Shown: piece after piece, positions 45,301-52,815 of the stretch
Position numbering within the stretch: position 1 is the stretch's first letter
How the letters are laid out: each line of letters starts with the position of its first letter
Assembly: GCA_017420755.1 (NCBI GenBank)
Contig: JAFQOG010000044.1
Coordinates: 1-64,000, forward strand
Reading direction: 5' to 3'
DNA from: Clostridia bacterium
GTDB lineage: Bacteria > Bacillota > Clostridia > Oscillospirales > CAG-272
DNA: 64,000 nt
Notes under the pieces: model-generated
Databases searched by the model: none
Told to the model about the DNA's origin: nothing
Seen by the model: only the letters and a program-made list of their open reading frames with translations
Program-made: the position numbers and the translations under genes

Positions 45301-46256
45301 ATACGAACAGCGTTCTTTATAAACCCAACGTTTAAGGTAATGTCGCCACCGTAAATGTTGAGTGTGACAACATTGTTAGTATCTGGAATGATGTCCTCAA
45401 ACATATATTCAGAGGAAGCAGAAACCTTAGCACCTTCGTAAATTTTAACATTTGCGTTTTCAAGTCCGTTAGAGCGGAGAAGCCTGCCGCAGTCAACCTC
45501 GCCGTGAATAGAAAGATTCAAGGCACCTGGGTTCTCAGAAATGTCGGTTTGAACCGATAAAAGGTTCATGTTTGTATCAATAGCAACGTTTTCCTTAACA
45601 ACAAAGGTTAAGTTTTTAGCGCTTGCATCGGGGGAGACTGAAACGAGTGAGTTAACAAGGAAGTCGGCGTTTCCACCTGCTGTGTGGCTAATGGTAGATT
45701 TCGTAGCCGATGAGTTTGCAAAGATCACGCCGGAGTTTTGTCCGACAAAAGCGCCAACAGGAATTTCCTCGCCGGTTTCGGAATCATAAGAAGCCTCGGT
45801 TGTAAGAGAAATATTGTTGCCGTTTAGGTCGATGAAAAGAATCTTGTTGTTTGGTAATGTAATAGGAGAATCAAGTGAAATGCTTGATTTTAGCTTGACA
45901 TATGTATATCCCTTTTGACAGTAGATAGGCAAGGATGCGCTAAGAGCGAACTCATCACCTTCTGCGCGATAAAGGGTTAAGTCCTCGGTTGGACGAATTT
46001 TTTGGCCGGGCTCGTAGAGGTTGCCCTCTTTGTCAAACCATCCATATATAACCCCACCGATAGAGTCATTCTCGTTAGGGTCTGGGAGCTCAAGCTCGCT
46101 GCCCTTCAAGATTGCCTTTTTATAAGAGGATGAGTTTTCGACGAATGTAATTTCCGCATAATTTTCGCCCGCAAAAGAAATTATAGTAAAGACGGTGGCA
46201 AGAAGCATAATAGCTACTAAAACCGTCGCAAGAATTTTAAAATGAGTCCTTTTCAT
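42321..46256 (-). CDS. Giant single-pass surface protein with His/Cys-rich segment and repeated cytoplasmic tail
   Basis: The protein has 1311 residues from the ATG at 46256 (GGAG site). A signal or anchor helix is followed by an InlB-type repeat, a beta-rich region (about 100-340), and a segment packed with His and Cys (CDEDCDKLHDHCTC..., about 350-440). BspA-like Leu-rich segments (AFYNMNSIEKI, SSAFRNIIIKNTLTIGKNVEQISNYAF) and several CxxC modules follow. One transmembrane helix (about 1102-1129, TFTITLIAIFAAIPLIAGVLLTFIF) leads to a cytoplasmic tail of about 180 residues. The tail has two AW.AYV.A.N.DY..T.E repeats (near 1190 and 1225) and three [ET/EA]FDLG-like acidic repeats at the end. 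I recognise no enzyme domain. The layout suggests a receptor or adhesion protein linked to something inside the cell. Confidence 0.8.
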   Translation of the reverse strand: MKRTHFKILATVLVAIMLLATVFTIISFAGENYAEITFVENSSSYKKAILKGSELELPDPNENDSIGGVIYGWFDKEGNLYEPGQKIRPTEDLTLYRAEGDEFALSASLPIYCQKGYTYVKLKSSISLDSPITLPNNKILFIDLNGNNISLTTEASYDSETGEEIPVGAFVGQNSGVIFANSSATKSTISHTAGGNADFLVNSLVSVSPDASAKNLTFVVKENVAIDTNMNLLSVQTDISENPGALNLSIHGEVDCGRLLRSNGLENANVKIYEGAKVSASSEYMFEDIIPDTNNVVTLNIYGGDITLNVGFIKNAVRMTPLIYGGRFSKDVSELFINSNFKFEKDSSGFFVFKGCAHQGPLSQNVVSCDEDCDKLHDHCTCTIAHQHCDENCAITDPSHVHCECKLDHTHCQCLSLTNHTDHFHCDTPRKLTHRCIYCNQLYEVEYPNGVGHSFRMELVQPPINTPEETQAARYKTYCTRGDYERLEYAFPDPSSVYVTVKYMDGEEEKTVRIPSLDIYSFDETLKTKIISFSVDSVYTLDEDGEKKQISPESIFFVEVPLGTTDLYGEMMNANNTPTKVGVFVNDYYLKEVALPISIVNVNDYAFYNMNSIEKITGVEYITGNIGTEAFMQSAKTKLSFDHLELNAKKIGSSAFRNIIIKNTLTIGKNVEQISNYAFALDPEITVDPKDRIKEIFIEGNEIYNGVKLGMAKTNMGGYHQFSDMPIVYTGHDYIKTTIPSTCISYGHDLNKCSRCFAEYQDNFVMHFSDHDYIEHVVPSTCQQYGFDGFMCTVCELKVKKEVGGDLPIDKNNHMYAAGVVKYPIKSGTYFCTDPYYTLRLCECGKIEPMTESFATFTFPGDESQTKWEIFLLENGEFLIYKNGQRITSKSTASLTTLDGAFKTLTHAGYTCTLTKVSGSGKEGDTLSGTYTARFGSTYSFTVEISIGSRLNAFIPASNAKHNYKETILVEPTCVEGMVKRVCLDCRYEPPVEAVSPVLQHTREQIIMQSATCSVFESGIYKCTLCGDEKPYEIRDKYNDKVHAKKINDQGVVVAEPSSEHAGIRRFQCKDCGADIFEEIPKVDNSFSFTIPLLNIKVNTTKRTFTITLIAIFAAIPLIAGVLLTFIFTFTKKKSKSAGYKFRFNTLKKGNATSNKSVSEQLHDMNLVDELPPDVEFDENGIRDDEAAWTAYVDALNNDYTRTIEMNLQKEIEEDSSVDEVKPDNANAWEAYVEAINRDYEQTMEFTINNQAEDKSLAELMADTVVDVSLSGTPTDQGEGIEENETFDLGAPSDDEAFDLGESSDDETFSL

Positions 46257-46316
46257 AGTTTTCTCCTTCAATGTGGCACGCTTGAATTTGCAATTTGGCG
46301 CCACCTATACAACATA

Positions 46317-46345
46317 ATTATACATCATTGACAAAATAAAGTCAA
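46317..46345 (-). promoter_or_regulatory. Promoter of the large surface protein gene
   Basis: The minus strand reads TTGACT (46345-46340), a 17-bp spacer and TATAAT (46322-46317). Confidence 0.75.
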
Positions 46346-46373
46346 TATAATATATAAAATTAATTATAATGCA

Positions 46374-46398
46374 CAAAAAAGCCGACGGAAAAAGTCGG
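46374..46398 (-). terminator. Terminator of the mnmM-mnmE-RNHCP-radical SAM cluster
   Basis: AGCCGAC and GTCGGCT flank a GAAAAA-type loop. On the minus strand TTTTTT follows, directly after the radical SAM stop. Confidence 0.88.
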
Positions 46399-46399
46399 C

Positions 46400-47272
46400 T
46401 TATTTATCAAATTTTGGTGTGAAGAATGATGAGGCGGATGACTTTTCTTGTATATATCCGTCATAGCCAAGCTCAATGGCACGCGAAACCACAGAGTTAT
46501 ATTCAAAGGAGGTTACTCTCCTTTTTAATTCCTTAATTTCGCCATCATAAAAGTCGGGGGTGTATTGACTCATTAAGGAAAGCTTAAAGCTGGAAACATC
46601 GAAATCCTTGCTTATGTCCTCTAAAATTGCAATTGAATCGAGTCGGCATGAGGGCAAAACAAGGTGTCTTAAAATAACGCCCTCGGTCATTATTCCGTTT
46701 TCGTCAAAAACGCACCTTGGCTTAGCAAGCAGCATCCTTTGAAACGACGCCTTTGCATAACTATAATAATCCTTGCATTTTGAATATTTTTCTGAAAGCT
46801 CGGGTGAAAAATATTTGATGTCAACTAAAAAAACAGACACGTGGTCGGCTATTTTTTTAATTATTTCGGGTTTTTCATAGCCCGAGGTGTTATACACCAC
46901 AGGGATTTTCAATTCGTTTTTTATAAGAGAGAGCGCCTCTATGATTTGCTCTGAAAAATGCGTTGGGGTAACTAAATTTATATTGTGTGCACCCCTCTTT
47001 TGTAAGTCGAGTATGGCATCTGCCAGCTCGGAGGCTGTATATTCCTTGCCAATACCACCATGGCTAATTTCTTTGTTTTGGCAATAAACGCATTTCAAAG
47101 GACAGCCACCAAAAAATATGGCACCGCTGCCGTTTGTGCCACTGATTGACGGCTCCTCCCACATATGTAGCATAATCTTTGAAATTATTATTTTATTGCC
47201 CGTGCCACAGAAGCCGTTCGATATTGAACGGTCGATTTTACATTCGCGTGGGCAGAGAGTACATTTATTCAT
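46400..47272 (-). CDS. PflA-like radical SAM protein
   Basis: The protein has 290 residues. The radical SAM cluster motif is CPLKCVYCQN (CxxxCxxC), preceded by an N-terminal CTLCPRECKIDR segment with extra cysteines and FCGTG, as in the pyruvate-formate-lyase-activating-enzyme-like group. Other blocks are GAIFFGGC and HNINLVTPTHF. It presumably activates or modifies a protein by radical chemistry, but no glycyl radical enzyme lies nearby. Its start overlaps the end of the RNHCP gene, so the two are translationally coupled. Confidence 0.88.
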   Translation of the reverse strand: MNKCTLCPRECKIDRSISNGFCGTGNKIIISKIMLHMWEEPSISGTNGSGAIFFGGCPLKCVYCQNKEISHGGIGKEYTASELADAILDLQKRGAHNINLVTPTHFSEQIIEALSLIKNELKIPVVYNTSGYEKPEIIKKIADHVSVFLVDIKYFSPELSEKYSKCKDYYSYAKASFQRMLLAKPRCVFDENGIMTEGVILRHLVLPSCRLDSIAILEDISKDFDVSSFKLSLMSQYTPDFYDGEIKELKRRVTSFEYNSVVSRAIELGYDGYIQEKSSASSFFTPKFDK

Positions 47273-47601
47273 TAAAAGCCACCAGCGGTTAATTTAATGA
47301 TTTTTTTAATGTCGTCCGGTTGAACCTTCGCCTCTGTTGCAGCTCTGTTACGCTTGATTTCACCACATTTGCGACATTTATGTATAATAACATATCCTTT
47401 TTTAGGGTCTGGCTCTACCTTTATTGCGTCCATAACGCCCCCGCAAGGGTTTTGACGGTCGCCGGGCATAACATCGACGTGCTTAGATGCTAAGCATTTT
47501 GGACAATGATTTCTTGAGGTGTAGCCGAGAGGCAAAACCTCGTGCCCACAGTTCTCGCAAATAAAGCCGCTATCGTTTTTTGTAAATCTTTTGTTTTCCA
47601 T
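47272..47601 (-). CDS. RNHCP-domain zinc-ribbon protein
   Basis: The protein has 109 residues. It carries the RNHCP signature (SRNHCPKCLASKHVD) and paired cysteines FICENCGHE and HKCRKCGEIKRNR that should bind zinc. The function of the family is unknown; an RNA-related role fits the zinc ribbons and the tRNA-modification neighbours, but this is inference. It lies about 90 bp downstream of mnmE, with a variant R1 palindrome between, and overlaps the radical SAM gene. Confidence 0.85.
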   Translation of the reverse strand: MENKRFTKNDSGFICENCGHEVLPLGYTSRNHCPKCLASKHVDVMPGDRQNPCGGVMDAIKVEPDPKKGYVIIHKCRKCGEIKRNRAATEAKVQPDDIKKIIKLTAGGF

Positions 47602-47640
47602 ATTACCTTACCAAATATGCAAATTAGTGCAAAACGGGAA

Positions 47641-47687
47641 CAATCCCTCCGTCGCATTTAGCGACATATCCCTTTGCACAAGGGATG
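47641..47687. repeat. Variant R1 palindrome behind mnmE
   Basis: CAATCCCTC is followed by the hairpin GTCGC-ATTTA-GCGAC and the hairpin TCCCTTTGCACAAGGGA, the same order of parts as in R1 but with changed inner stem sequence. It abuts the mnmE stop codon. Confidence 0.7.
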
Positions 47688-47689
47688 TG

Positions 47690-49057
47690 CTATTTTCCAA
47701 CGCAGAAGCGGGAAAAGATTGCAGAAACAACCTCCTCGCTAACCTCACGCTTGTCAATCATATTAAGCTCACTAAGAGCGCTTTCTAAGGAAAAGCAAAT
47801 AATGTCCGGCGTTTGACCGAAGAGAAGTGCTTCCTTTGCTTCAAGTGCTTTTTCAAGTGCCAACGCAACTGACGCAAATTGACGTGCGTTTGCCACAACA
47901 GCATCGCTTGACAGGTCTATTTCGCCGAGGTTGTACATCCTTTCAAGAACGCTGGCAAGCTCGTCCATTCCGGTCTGGTTTTTTGCGCTTAAACAAACTG
48001 TTTTTTGGCACCCTGTGTTGATTTTTTGCATAAATTCGGGGGATAGCTTGTTTTCCTTATCGCTCTTGTTTATTATGGCAATTGATGGCTTTTCACTCGC
48101 TAATTCGAGGATAAATTCATCCTCGCTTGTTTCCTTTTCTGACGAATCGAAAACGCAGAGAAGAAGCTCGGAGCTTTCCACCTTTTTTCTCGCTCTTTCG
48201 ACACCTATTTTTTCAACAGTGTCAAAGGTTTCGTGTATGCCGGCGGTATCAGCGAGATTTAAGGTAACCCCTCCAACGCTTGCTGTGTGTTCAATAACAT
48301 CACGTGTTGTTCCAGCAATGTCGGTAACGATTGCAAGCTCCTCACCAAGGAGCATATTGTAAAGTGAGCTTTTTCCGGCATTTGGCTTGCCAATAATTGC
48401 TGTCTTTATTCCCTCACAAACAGCGCGACCGGTTCTGTATGTGCCCTTTAGCTTATCAAGAGAGGAAATGACAAAATCAAGGCAGTCGTTGATTTCACCG
48501 ATTTCAGCCTCGGAAATATCCTCGTCTGGGTAGTCAATGGTCGCATACGCATGTGAAATGCAATCAAGAATTTTTTCTCTGATTTTATCAACGCTTTTTG
48601 TTAGTGTTCCACGCGCTTGAGATGAAGAAAGGCGCAGCTGAGAGTCTGTTTTCGCATCGATAATTTGCCCAATTGCTTCGGCATGCGAAAGAGTCAGCTT
48701 TCCGTTGATATAGGCGCGCTTGGTAAATTCGCCAGCACCGGCAGGATATGCACCTGAGGCAAAAGCCGACTCGAGCACGGCTTGTGTAACGTAGAGTCCA
48801 CCGTGACAGGCAATCTCACAAACATCCTCACCGGTAAATGAGGCAGGAGCCTTAAAGTAGGTGAAAACACCATCGTCAATTATTTCCTCACCGCGCAAAA
48901 TGTCGCAGTAGTACGATTTGCGTGGCTCTATATTGCTTGATTTTAGGCGGAGCATTTTTTGGGCAATTGAGAGAGCCTCATCACCGCTGATTCTGATTAT
49001 TGCAACACCACCCTTACCCTTAGCGGTGGAGATTGCAGCAATGGTTTTATTTAACAT
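47690..49057 (-). CDS. mnmE: tRNA modification GTPase
   Basis: The protein has 455 residues. MnmE, with MnmG, installs the aminomethyl or carboxymethylaminomethyl group on U34 of tRNAs. It has the N-terminal folate-binding domain, the GTPase motifs GKPNAGKSSLYN (G1), DIAGTTRD (G2), DTAGIHE (G3) and NKSD (G4), and the invariant C-terminal FCVGK with the catalytic Cys. It is encoded 49 bp downstream of mnmM, the enzyme acting later in the same pathway. A variant R1 palindrome abuts its stop. Confidence 0.97.
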   Translation of the reverse strand: MLNKTIAAISTAKGKGGVAIIRISGDEALSIAQKMLRLKSSNIEPRKSYYCDILRGEEIIDDGVFTYFKAPASFTGEDVCEIACHGGLYVTQAVLESAFASGAYPAGAGEFTKRAYINGKLTLSHAEAIGQIIDAKTDSQLRLSSSQARGTLTKSVDKIREKILDCISHAYATIDYPDEDISEAEIGEINDCLDFVISSLDKLKGTYRTGRAVCEGIKTAIIGKPNAGKSSLYNMLLGEELAIVTDIAGTTRDVIEHTASVGGVTLNLADTAGIHETFDTVEKIGVERARKKVESSELLLCVFDSSEKETSEDEFILELASEKPSIAIINKSDKENKLSPEFMQKINTGCQKTVCLSAKNQTGMDELASVLERMYNLGEIDLSSDAVVANARQFASVALALEKALEAKEALLFGQTPDIICFSLESALSELNMIDKREVSEEVVSAIFSRFCVGK

Positions 49058-49106
49058 AAATAATTCCTTTTTAACTGTAGTTTTCTAAAAAAGTGCCACC
49101 CCGTGT

Positions 49107-49661
49107 CTATTTTTTCTCGACTATAAAGAAGTAAGGAGATGTGGGCGAGTTGATGATTTGAAACCTTGAAATGCTCATTTCAAAACGGCTTATTGTTTTA
49201 AAATATTCCTCGAGCATAAGACCCTCAAGATAGCCCTCCTCGTGACCGGGATAAACGGCGATTAGCAAAATTCCGTCGCTATCAAGCATTGAAATTGCGT
49301 TTTGGACGGCAGGCAGAGTAGTTTCACGCTTGGTGGTGAGGGCTTTGTTGCCAGCCCCAGGTAAATAACCAAGATTGAACATGCCAGCCTTGATTTTCTT
49401 ATCAATGTAATTTATTGCGTTGTGGTGCGAATCTAAAATCAAGGTGTAGTTTTCGGGACAACCCTCTTTTTTTAAAGTTTGCTTGGTGCTTTCAAGGGCG
49501 CTTTCTTGAATATCAAAGGCGAAAACATGACCACTTTTTCCTACTGTTTTGGATAGAAAAGCAGTGTCGTGCCCGTTGCCCATAGTGAAGTCGGCACAAA
49601 TGTCACCCTCCTTTAGGTGCGACAAAATGAAGCTTTTTTGCAAGGTTAATAGGTCGGTCAT
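49107..49661 (-). CDS. mnmM: tRNA U34 methyltransferase of the MnmM/YtqB type
   Basis: The protein has 184 residues from the ATG at 49661 (AAAGGAG site); an upstream in-frame start lacks support. The SAM-binding segment is ADFTMGNGHDTAFLS, with FAFDIQ after it, and the family block is NLGYLPGAGNKALTT. This matches the rRNA_methylase-like PF06962 family, whose YtqB members were shown to be MnmM, converting nm5s2U to mnm5s2U in Gram-positive bacteria. The position directly upstream of mnmE supports this. It has a consensus promoter. Confidence 0.85.
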   Translation of the reverse strand: MTDLLTLQKSFILSHLKEGDICADFTMGNGHDTAFLSKTVGKSGHVFAFDIQESALESTKQTLKKEGCPENYTLILDSHHNAINYIDKKIKAGMFNLGYLPGAGNKALTTKRETTLPAVQNAISMLDSDGILLIAVYPGHEEGYLEGLMLEEYFKTISRFEMSISRFQIINSPTSPYFFIVEKK

Positions 49662-49694
49662 TTTAGTCTCCTTTGTTTTTGTTCTCATACGAAA

Positions 49695-49723
49695 ATTATA
49701 CCTCTATATTTAATCTTTGTCAA
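49695..49723 (-). promoter_or_regulatory. Consensus promoter of the mnmM-mnmE cluster
   Basis: The minus strand reads TTGACA (49723-49718), a 17-bp spacer and TATAAT (49700-49695). Confidence 0.88.
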
Positions 49724-49737
49724 GTTTTAAATATTTC

Positions 49738-49766
49738 TTGACAAAATTATATAATAATGTTAGAAT
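49738..49766 (+). promoter_or_regulatory. Promoter of alaS
   Basis: TTGACA (49738-49743), a 17-bp spacer and TAGAAT (49761-49766). It is divergent from the mnmM promoter, with the -35 boxes 14 bp apart. Confidence 0.8.
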
Positions 49767-49802
49767 GTATGTGTTTTTAGAATGTCTTGGAGGATTTTTA
49801 CT

Positions 49803-52421
49803 ATGAAATGGACTTCACTAAATGATTTAAGAGAGAAATATCTTGCGTTTTTTGAGAGCAAGGGACACCTTCGTCTTGGCAGCTTTTCGCTCGTTCCAAA
49901 TAACGACAAGTCACTTCTATTGATAAACTCAGGTATGGCACCGATGAAGAAATTCTTTACCGGTGAGGTTACCCCACCATCAAAAAGAGTTACCACCTGC
50001 CAAAAGTGTATAAGAACACCTGACCTTGAAAGAGTTGGTCACACAGCTCGTCACGGTACATTCTTTGAAATGCTTGGTAACTTCAGCTTTGGTGATTACT
50101 TCAAGGAAGAAGCAATCGAGTTTGCTTGGGAATTTTTAACCAAAACACTTGAAATTGACGGCGATTTGCTCTGGCCATCAATTTATGAAAATGACGAGGA
50201 AGCGTATGATATTTGGGTTAACAAAATTGGTGTAAACCCTGCGCACGTTGTTCGTCTTGGTAAGGCTGATAACTTCTGGGAGCACGGCTCTGGCCCTTGT
50301 GGTCCTTGCTCCGAGATTTACTTTGACCGTGGAATCAAGTATGGCTGTGGTTCGCCTGACTGCAAGCCTGGATGCGATTGCGACAGATACATGGAAATCT
50401 GGAACAACGTGTTCTCACAATTCAACAACGACGGACAAGGCAACTATACAGAGCTTGCACAAAAGAACATCGATACCGGTATGGGTCTTGAGCGTCTTGC
50501 TTGCGTTATGCAAGGTGTTGACAATATGTTTGAGGTTGACTCGGTTAGAAAAATCCTCGACACTGTGTGCGAAATTTCGGGTAAAACATACGGTGATAAT
50601 GCAGAAAACGATATATCAATTCGTGTAATTACCGACCATACAAGAAGCGCTATGTTTATGATTTCCGATGGCGTTATTCCTTCAAACGAGGGTCGCGGAT
50701 ATGTTCTTCGTCGTATCATTCGTCGTGCTTGCCGTCATGGTAAGCTACTCGGCATAGAAAGACCTTTCCTTGTGGATATGTGCGAGGTTGCTATCGGCGA
50801 GAGCAAGGACGGATATCGTGAGCTTGAGGAAAAGGCGGATTATATTAAGAAGGTGCTCGCGCTTGAAGAGGAGCGCTTTGATGCAACAATCGACCAAGGT
50901 CTTTCAATCCTTGAAAATGTAATAAAGGAAGCAAAAGAATCAGGCAAGAAGGCTATTGACGGCGCTGATGCGTTTAAGCTTTATGATACATTCGGCTTCC
51001 CAATTGACTTAACTCGCGAAATTGCTGAGGAAAATGGACTTGACACAGATATGGACAAGTTTACTGAGCTTATGCAGGAGCAAAAGCAGAGAGCAAGAAG
51101 TGCGCGTGCAAACATCAGCGGTTGGCAAGACAAGGAAAAATCACTTGAGCTTCCAAAGACCAAGTTTGAGGGCTACACAACACTAAATGCAAGTGGCAAG
51201 GTTATCGCTATTATTGACGAAAACGGAGAGAGCGTTGAATCAGCCTCCGAGGGAGAATGCTCAATTGTTCTTGACGCTACATCCTTCTATGGCGAGGGTG
51301 GTGGACAGGTGGGCGACACCGGTACACTTTCAAACGATGGTGTTGAGATTGAAGTAGTTGATACTAAAAAATCAGACGGTGTATATATTCATATGTGCAA
51401 AATTGCAAGTGGTGAGGTTAAGGTAGGCGATACCGTTAACTGCCAGGTTGACAAGGCAAGAAGAAATGCAATCGCGAGAAACCACTCGTCAGTTCATATG
51501 CTTCAAGCAGCTTTACGTGAGGTGCTTGGCACACACGTTGAGCAAGCCGGCTCTTATGTTGATGAAAGAATTGGTCGCTTTGACTTTACTCACTTCCAAG
51601 CACTTACAAAGGACGAAATCAAGCGCGTTGAAGCTCTTGTTAATGAAGCAATTTTGTCAGGAATTTCTGTTGATACAGTTGAAACAGATATAGAAACCGC
51701 ACGTAAAAACGGTGCTATGGCTCTCTTTGGCGAGAAGTATGGCAAGGTTGTTCGTATGGTTAAAATGGGAGATTTCTCAACCGAGCTTTGTGGTGGTACT
51801 CACCTTGATAATACCGCAAAGGCTGGTATGTTTAAGATAATTTCAGAAATCGGTGTTGCTGCCGGTGTTCGTAGAATTGAGGCAACAACAGGCTATGGCG
51901 TTCTTTCCCTTCTTGAAAACAAGGAAGCACTTCTTGAAAAGACGGCAAGTGAATTGAAATGCCAAAATGTAAACGATATCGCTAAGCGCGCGGGAGCAGT
52001 TAACGAAGAGGTTAGAGCCTTGAAGCGCGAGATTGAGTCACTCAATTCCAAGATGGCTTCCTCTCGTGTAAACGATTTAATTGCTTCTGCTAAAAGGGTT
52101 GGCGCATTCAATGTTATTACCTGCGACTTGGGTGATATGGGCGCAGATGCTGTTCGTTCACTCGGAGACGTTATCAAGGACAAGGACGCAAACGCAGTTG
52201 CAGTATTTGCAATCCATTCTGGCGAAAAATTAAACTTTATCTCAGTTTGTGGTAAGGATGCTGTTAAAAATGGTGCACACGCAGGAAAAATTCTTGGCGA
52301 GGTTAGTGCAGTAACAGGTGGTAAGGGCGGCGGACGTCCTGACAGCGCTATGAGTGGTGGCAAGGAAATTGCCAAAATCGGCGAGGCTTTAAATCTTGTA
52401 GAGAGCTTGCTAAGCAAATAA
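49803..52421 (+). CDS. alaS: Alanyl-tRNA synthetase
   Basis: The protein has 872 residues, full length. The class II catalytic core includes HTARHGTFFEMLGNFSFGDYFK, and GMGLERLACVMQG is present. The editing domain has the zinc ligands HSSVH and CGGTH, and a DHHA1-type C-terminal domain follows. The start at 49803 is set by a GGAGGA site. The C-terminus reads EALNLVESLLSK. Directly after the stop come an R1 palindrome and a second, diverged version of the alaS end (REALALVETLLK), followed by the terminator, so the 3' end of this gene seems to have been exchanged. Confidence 0.97.
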   Translation: MKWTSLNDLREKYLAFFESKGHLRLGSFSLVPNNDKSLLLINSGMAPMKKFFTGEVTPPSKRVTTCQKCIRTPDLERVGHTARHGTFFEMLGNFSFGDYFKEEAIEFAWEFLTKTLEIDGDLLWPSIYENDEEAYDIWVNKIGVNPAHVVRLGKADNFWEHGSGPCGPCSEIYFDRGIKYGCGSPDCKPGCDCDRYMEIWNNVFSQFNNDGQGNYTELAQKNIDTGMGLERLACVMQGVDNMFEVDSVRKILDTVCEISGKTYGDNAENDISIRVITDHTRSAMFMISDGVIPSNEGRGYVLRRIIRRACRHGKLLGIERPFLVDMCEVAIGESKDGYRELEEKADYIKKVLALEEERFDATIDQGLSILENVIKEAKESGKKAIDGADAFKLYDTFGFPIDLTREIAEENGLDTDMDKFTELMQEQKQRARSARANISGWQDKEKSLELPKTKFEGYTTLNASGKVIAIIDENGESVESASEGECSIVLDATSFYGEGGGQVGDTGTLSNDGVEIEVVDTKKSDGVYIHMCKIASGEVKVGDTVNCQVDKARRNAIARNHSSVHMLQAALREVLGTHVEQAGSYVDERIGRFDFTHFQALTKDEIKRVEALVNEAILSGISVDTVETDIETARKNGAMALFGEKYGKVVRMVKMGDFSTELCGGTHLDNTAKAGMFKIISEIGVAAGVRRIEATTGYGVLSLLENKEALLEKTASELKCQNVNDIAKRAGAVNEEVRALKREIESLNSKMASSRVNDLIASAKRVGAFNVITCDLGDMGADAVRSLGDVIKDKDANAVAVFAIHSGEKLNFISVCGKDAVKNGAHAGKILGEVSAVTGGKGGGRPDSAMSGGKEIAKIGEALNLVESLLSK

Positions 52422-52422
52422 A

Positions 52423-52473
52423 CAATCCCTCCGCTTCGCAAAAGCTCAGCACCTCCCTTTACACAAAGGAGGC
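52423..52473. repeat. R1 palindromic repeat behind alaS
   Basis: The inner end CAATCCCTC (two bases after the alaS stop) is followed by a degenerate inner hairpin (GCTTCGCAAAAGC) and the outer hairpin CCTCCCTTTACACAAAGGAGG. The outer edge abuts the alaS 3' remnant. Confidence 0.82.
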
Positions 52474-52513
52474 ACGCGAGGCGCTTGCACTCGTTGAAAC
52501 ACTACTTAAATAA
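52474..52513 (+). pseudogene. Diverged 3'-end remnant of alaS
   Basis: After the R1 outer edge the sequence reads CGC GAG GCG CTT GCA CTC GTT GAA ACA CTA CTT AAA TAA, encoding REALALVETLLK-stop. This parallels the real AlaS end GEALNLVESLLSK-stop, with many synonymous differences. It is followed by the terminator that would have served alaS. Confidence 0.75.
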
Positions 52514-52517
52514 AATT

Positions 52518-52544
52518 AAGGCACGGAAAAATCCGTGCCTTTTG
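52518..52544. terminator. Terminator between alaS and the RHH gene
   Basis: AAGGCACGGA-AAA-TCCGTGCCTT has a T-rich end on the plus strand and T-rich sequence on the minus strand, so it can serve both convergent genes. Confidence 0.85.
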
Positions 52545-52546
52545 CT

Positions 52547-52729
52547 TTATTTATCTTGTGGAAGCTTTATTTCTCCCTCTGCGTTTTCAAATTCTTTAAT
52601 TGCCTGTCTTATGAGAAATAATATTTCTCCATTTGCAGAGCGACCATAGTATTTTGAAATATAGTGGAGCTTGTAGTGTAGTTCCTTGTCAACCTCTATT
52701 CCTAAATGCTTGTTATCTTTGTTTCTCAT
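52547..52729 (-). CDS. Small Arc-like ribbon-helix-helix protein
   Basis: The protein has 60 residues from the ATG at 52729. The pattern HLGIEVDKELHYKLHYISKYYGRSANGEILFLIRQAIKEFE fits an Arc/MetJ-type ribbon-helix-helix: a short beta-strand, helix A, and the SANGE turn before helix B. Such proteins are DNA-binding repressors or antitoxins. It is transcribed away from the SLOG gene, with a palindrome over the SLOG promoter that could be its operator. No adjacent toxin is seen unless the SLOG protein has that role. Confidence 0.75.
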   Translation of the reverse strand: MRNKDNKHLGIEVDKELHYKLHYISKYYGRSANGEILFLIRQAIKEFENAEGEIKLPQDK

Positions 52730-52778
52730 AAACACCTCAAAAATCTTAATCTAAGTATATTTTAAGATTATTTTGTGC

Positions 52779-52815
52779 TATAATGTTGTTGGTATACTTA
52801 AAATGAGTATACCAA
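52779..52815 (+). promoter_or_regulatory. Extended -10 promoter with palindromic operator before the SLOG gene
   Basis: TGCTATAAT (52776-52784) is an extended -10. The inverted repeat TTGGTATAC-N9-GTATACCAA (52789-52815) covers the expected transcription start, so binding there would block the promoter. Confidence 0.65.

Noticed and set aside
47602-47640. A remnant of the mnmE 3' end beyond the R1 variant
   Set aside because: Only TTCCCG...TTGC resembles the FSRFC codons, with a 1-base gap. It abuts the inner rather than the outer edge of R1, unlike the three clear cases, so chance is likely.
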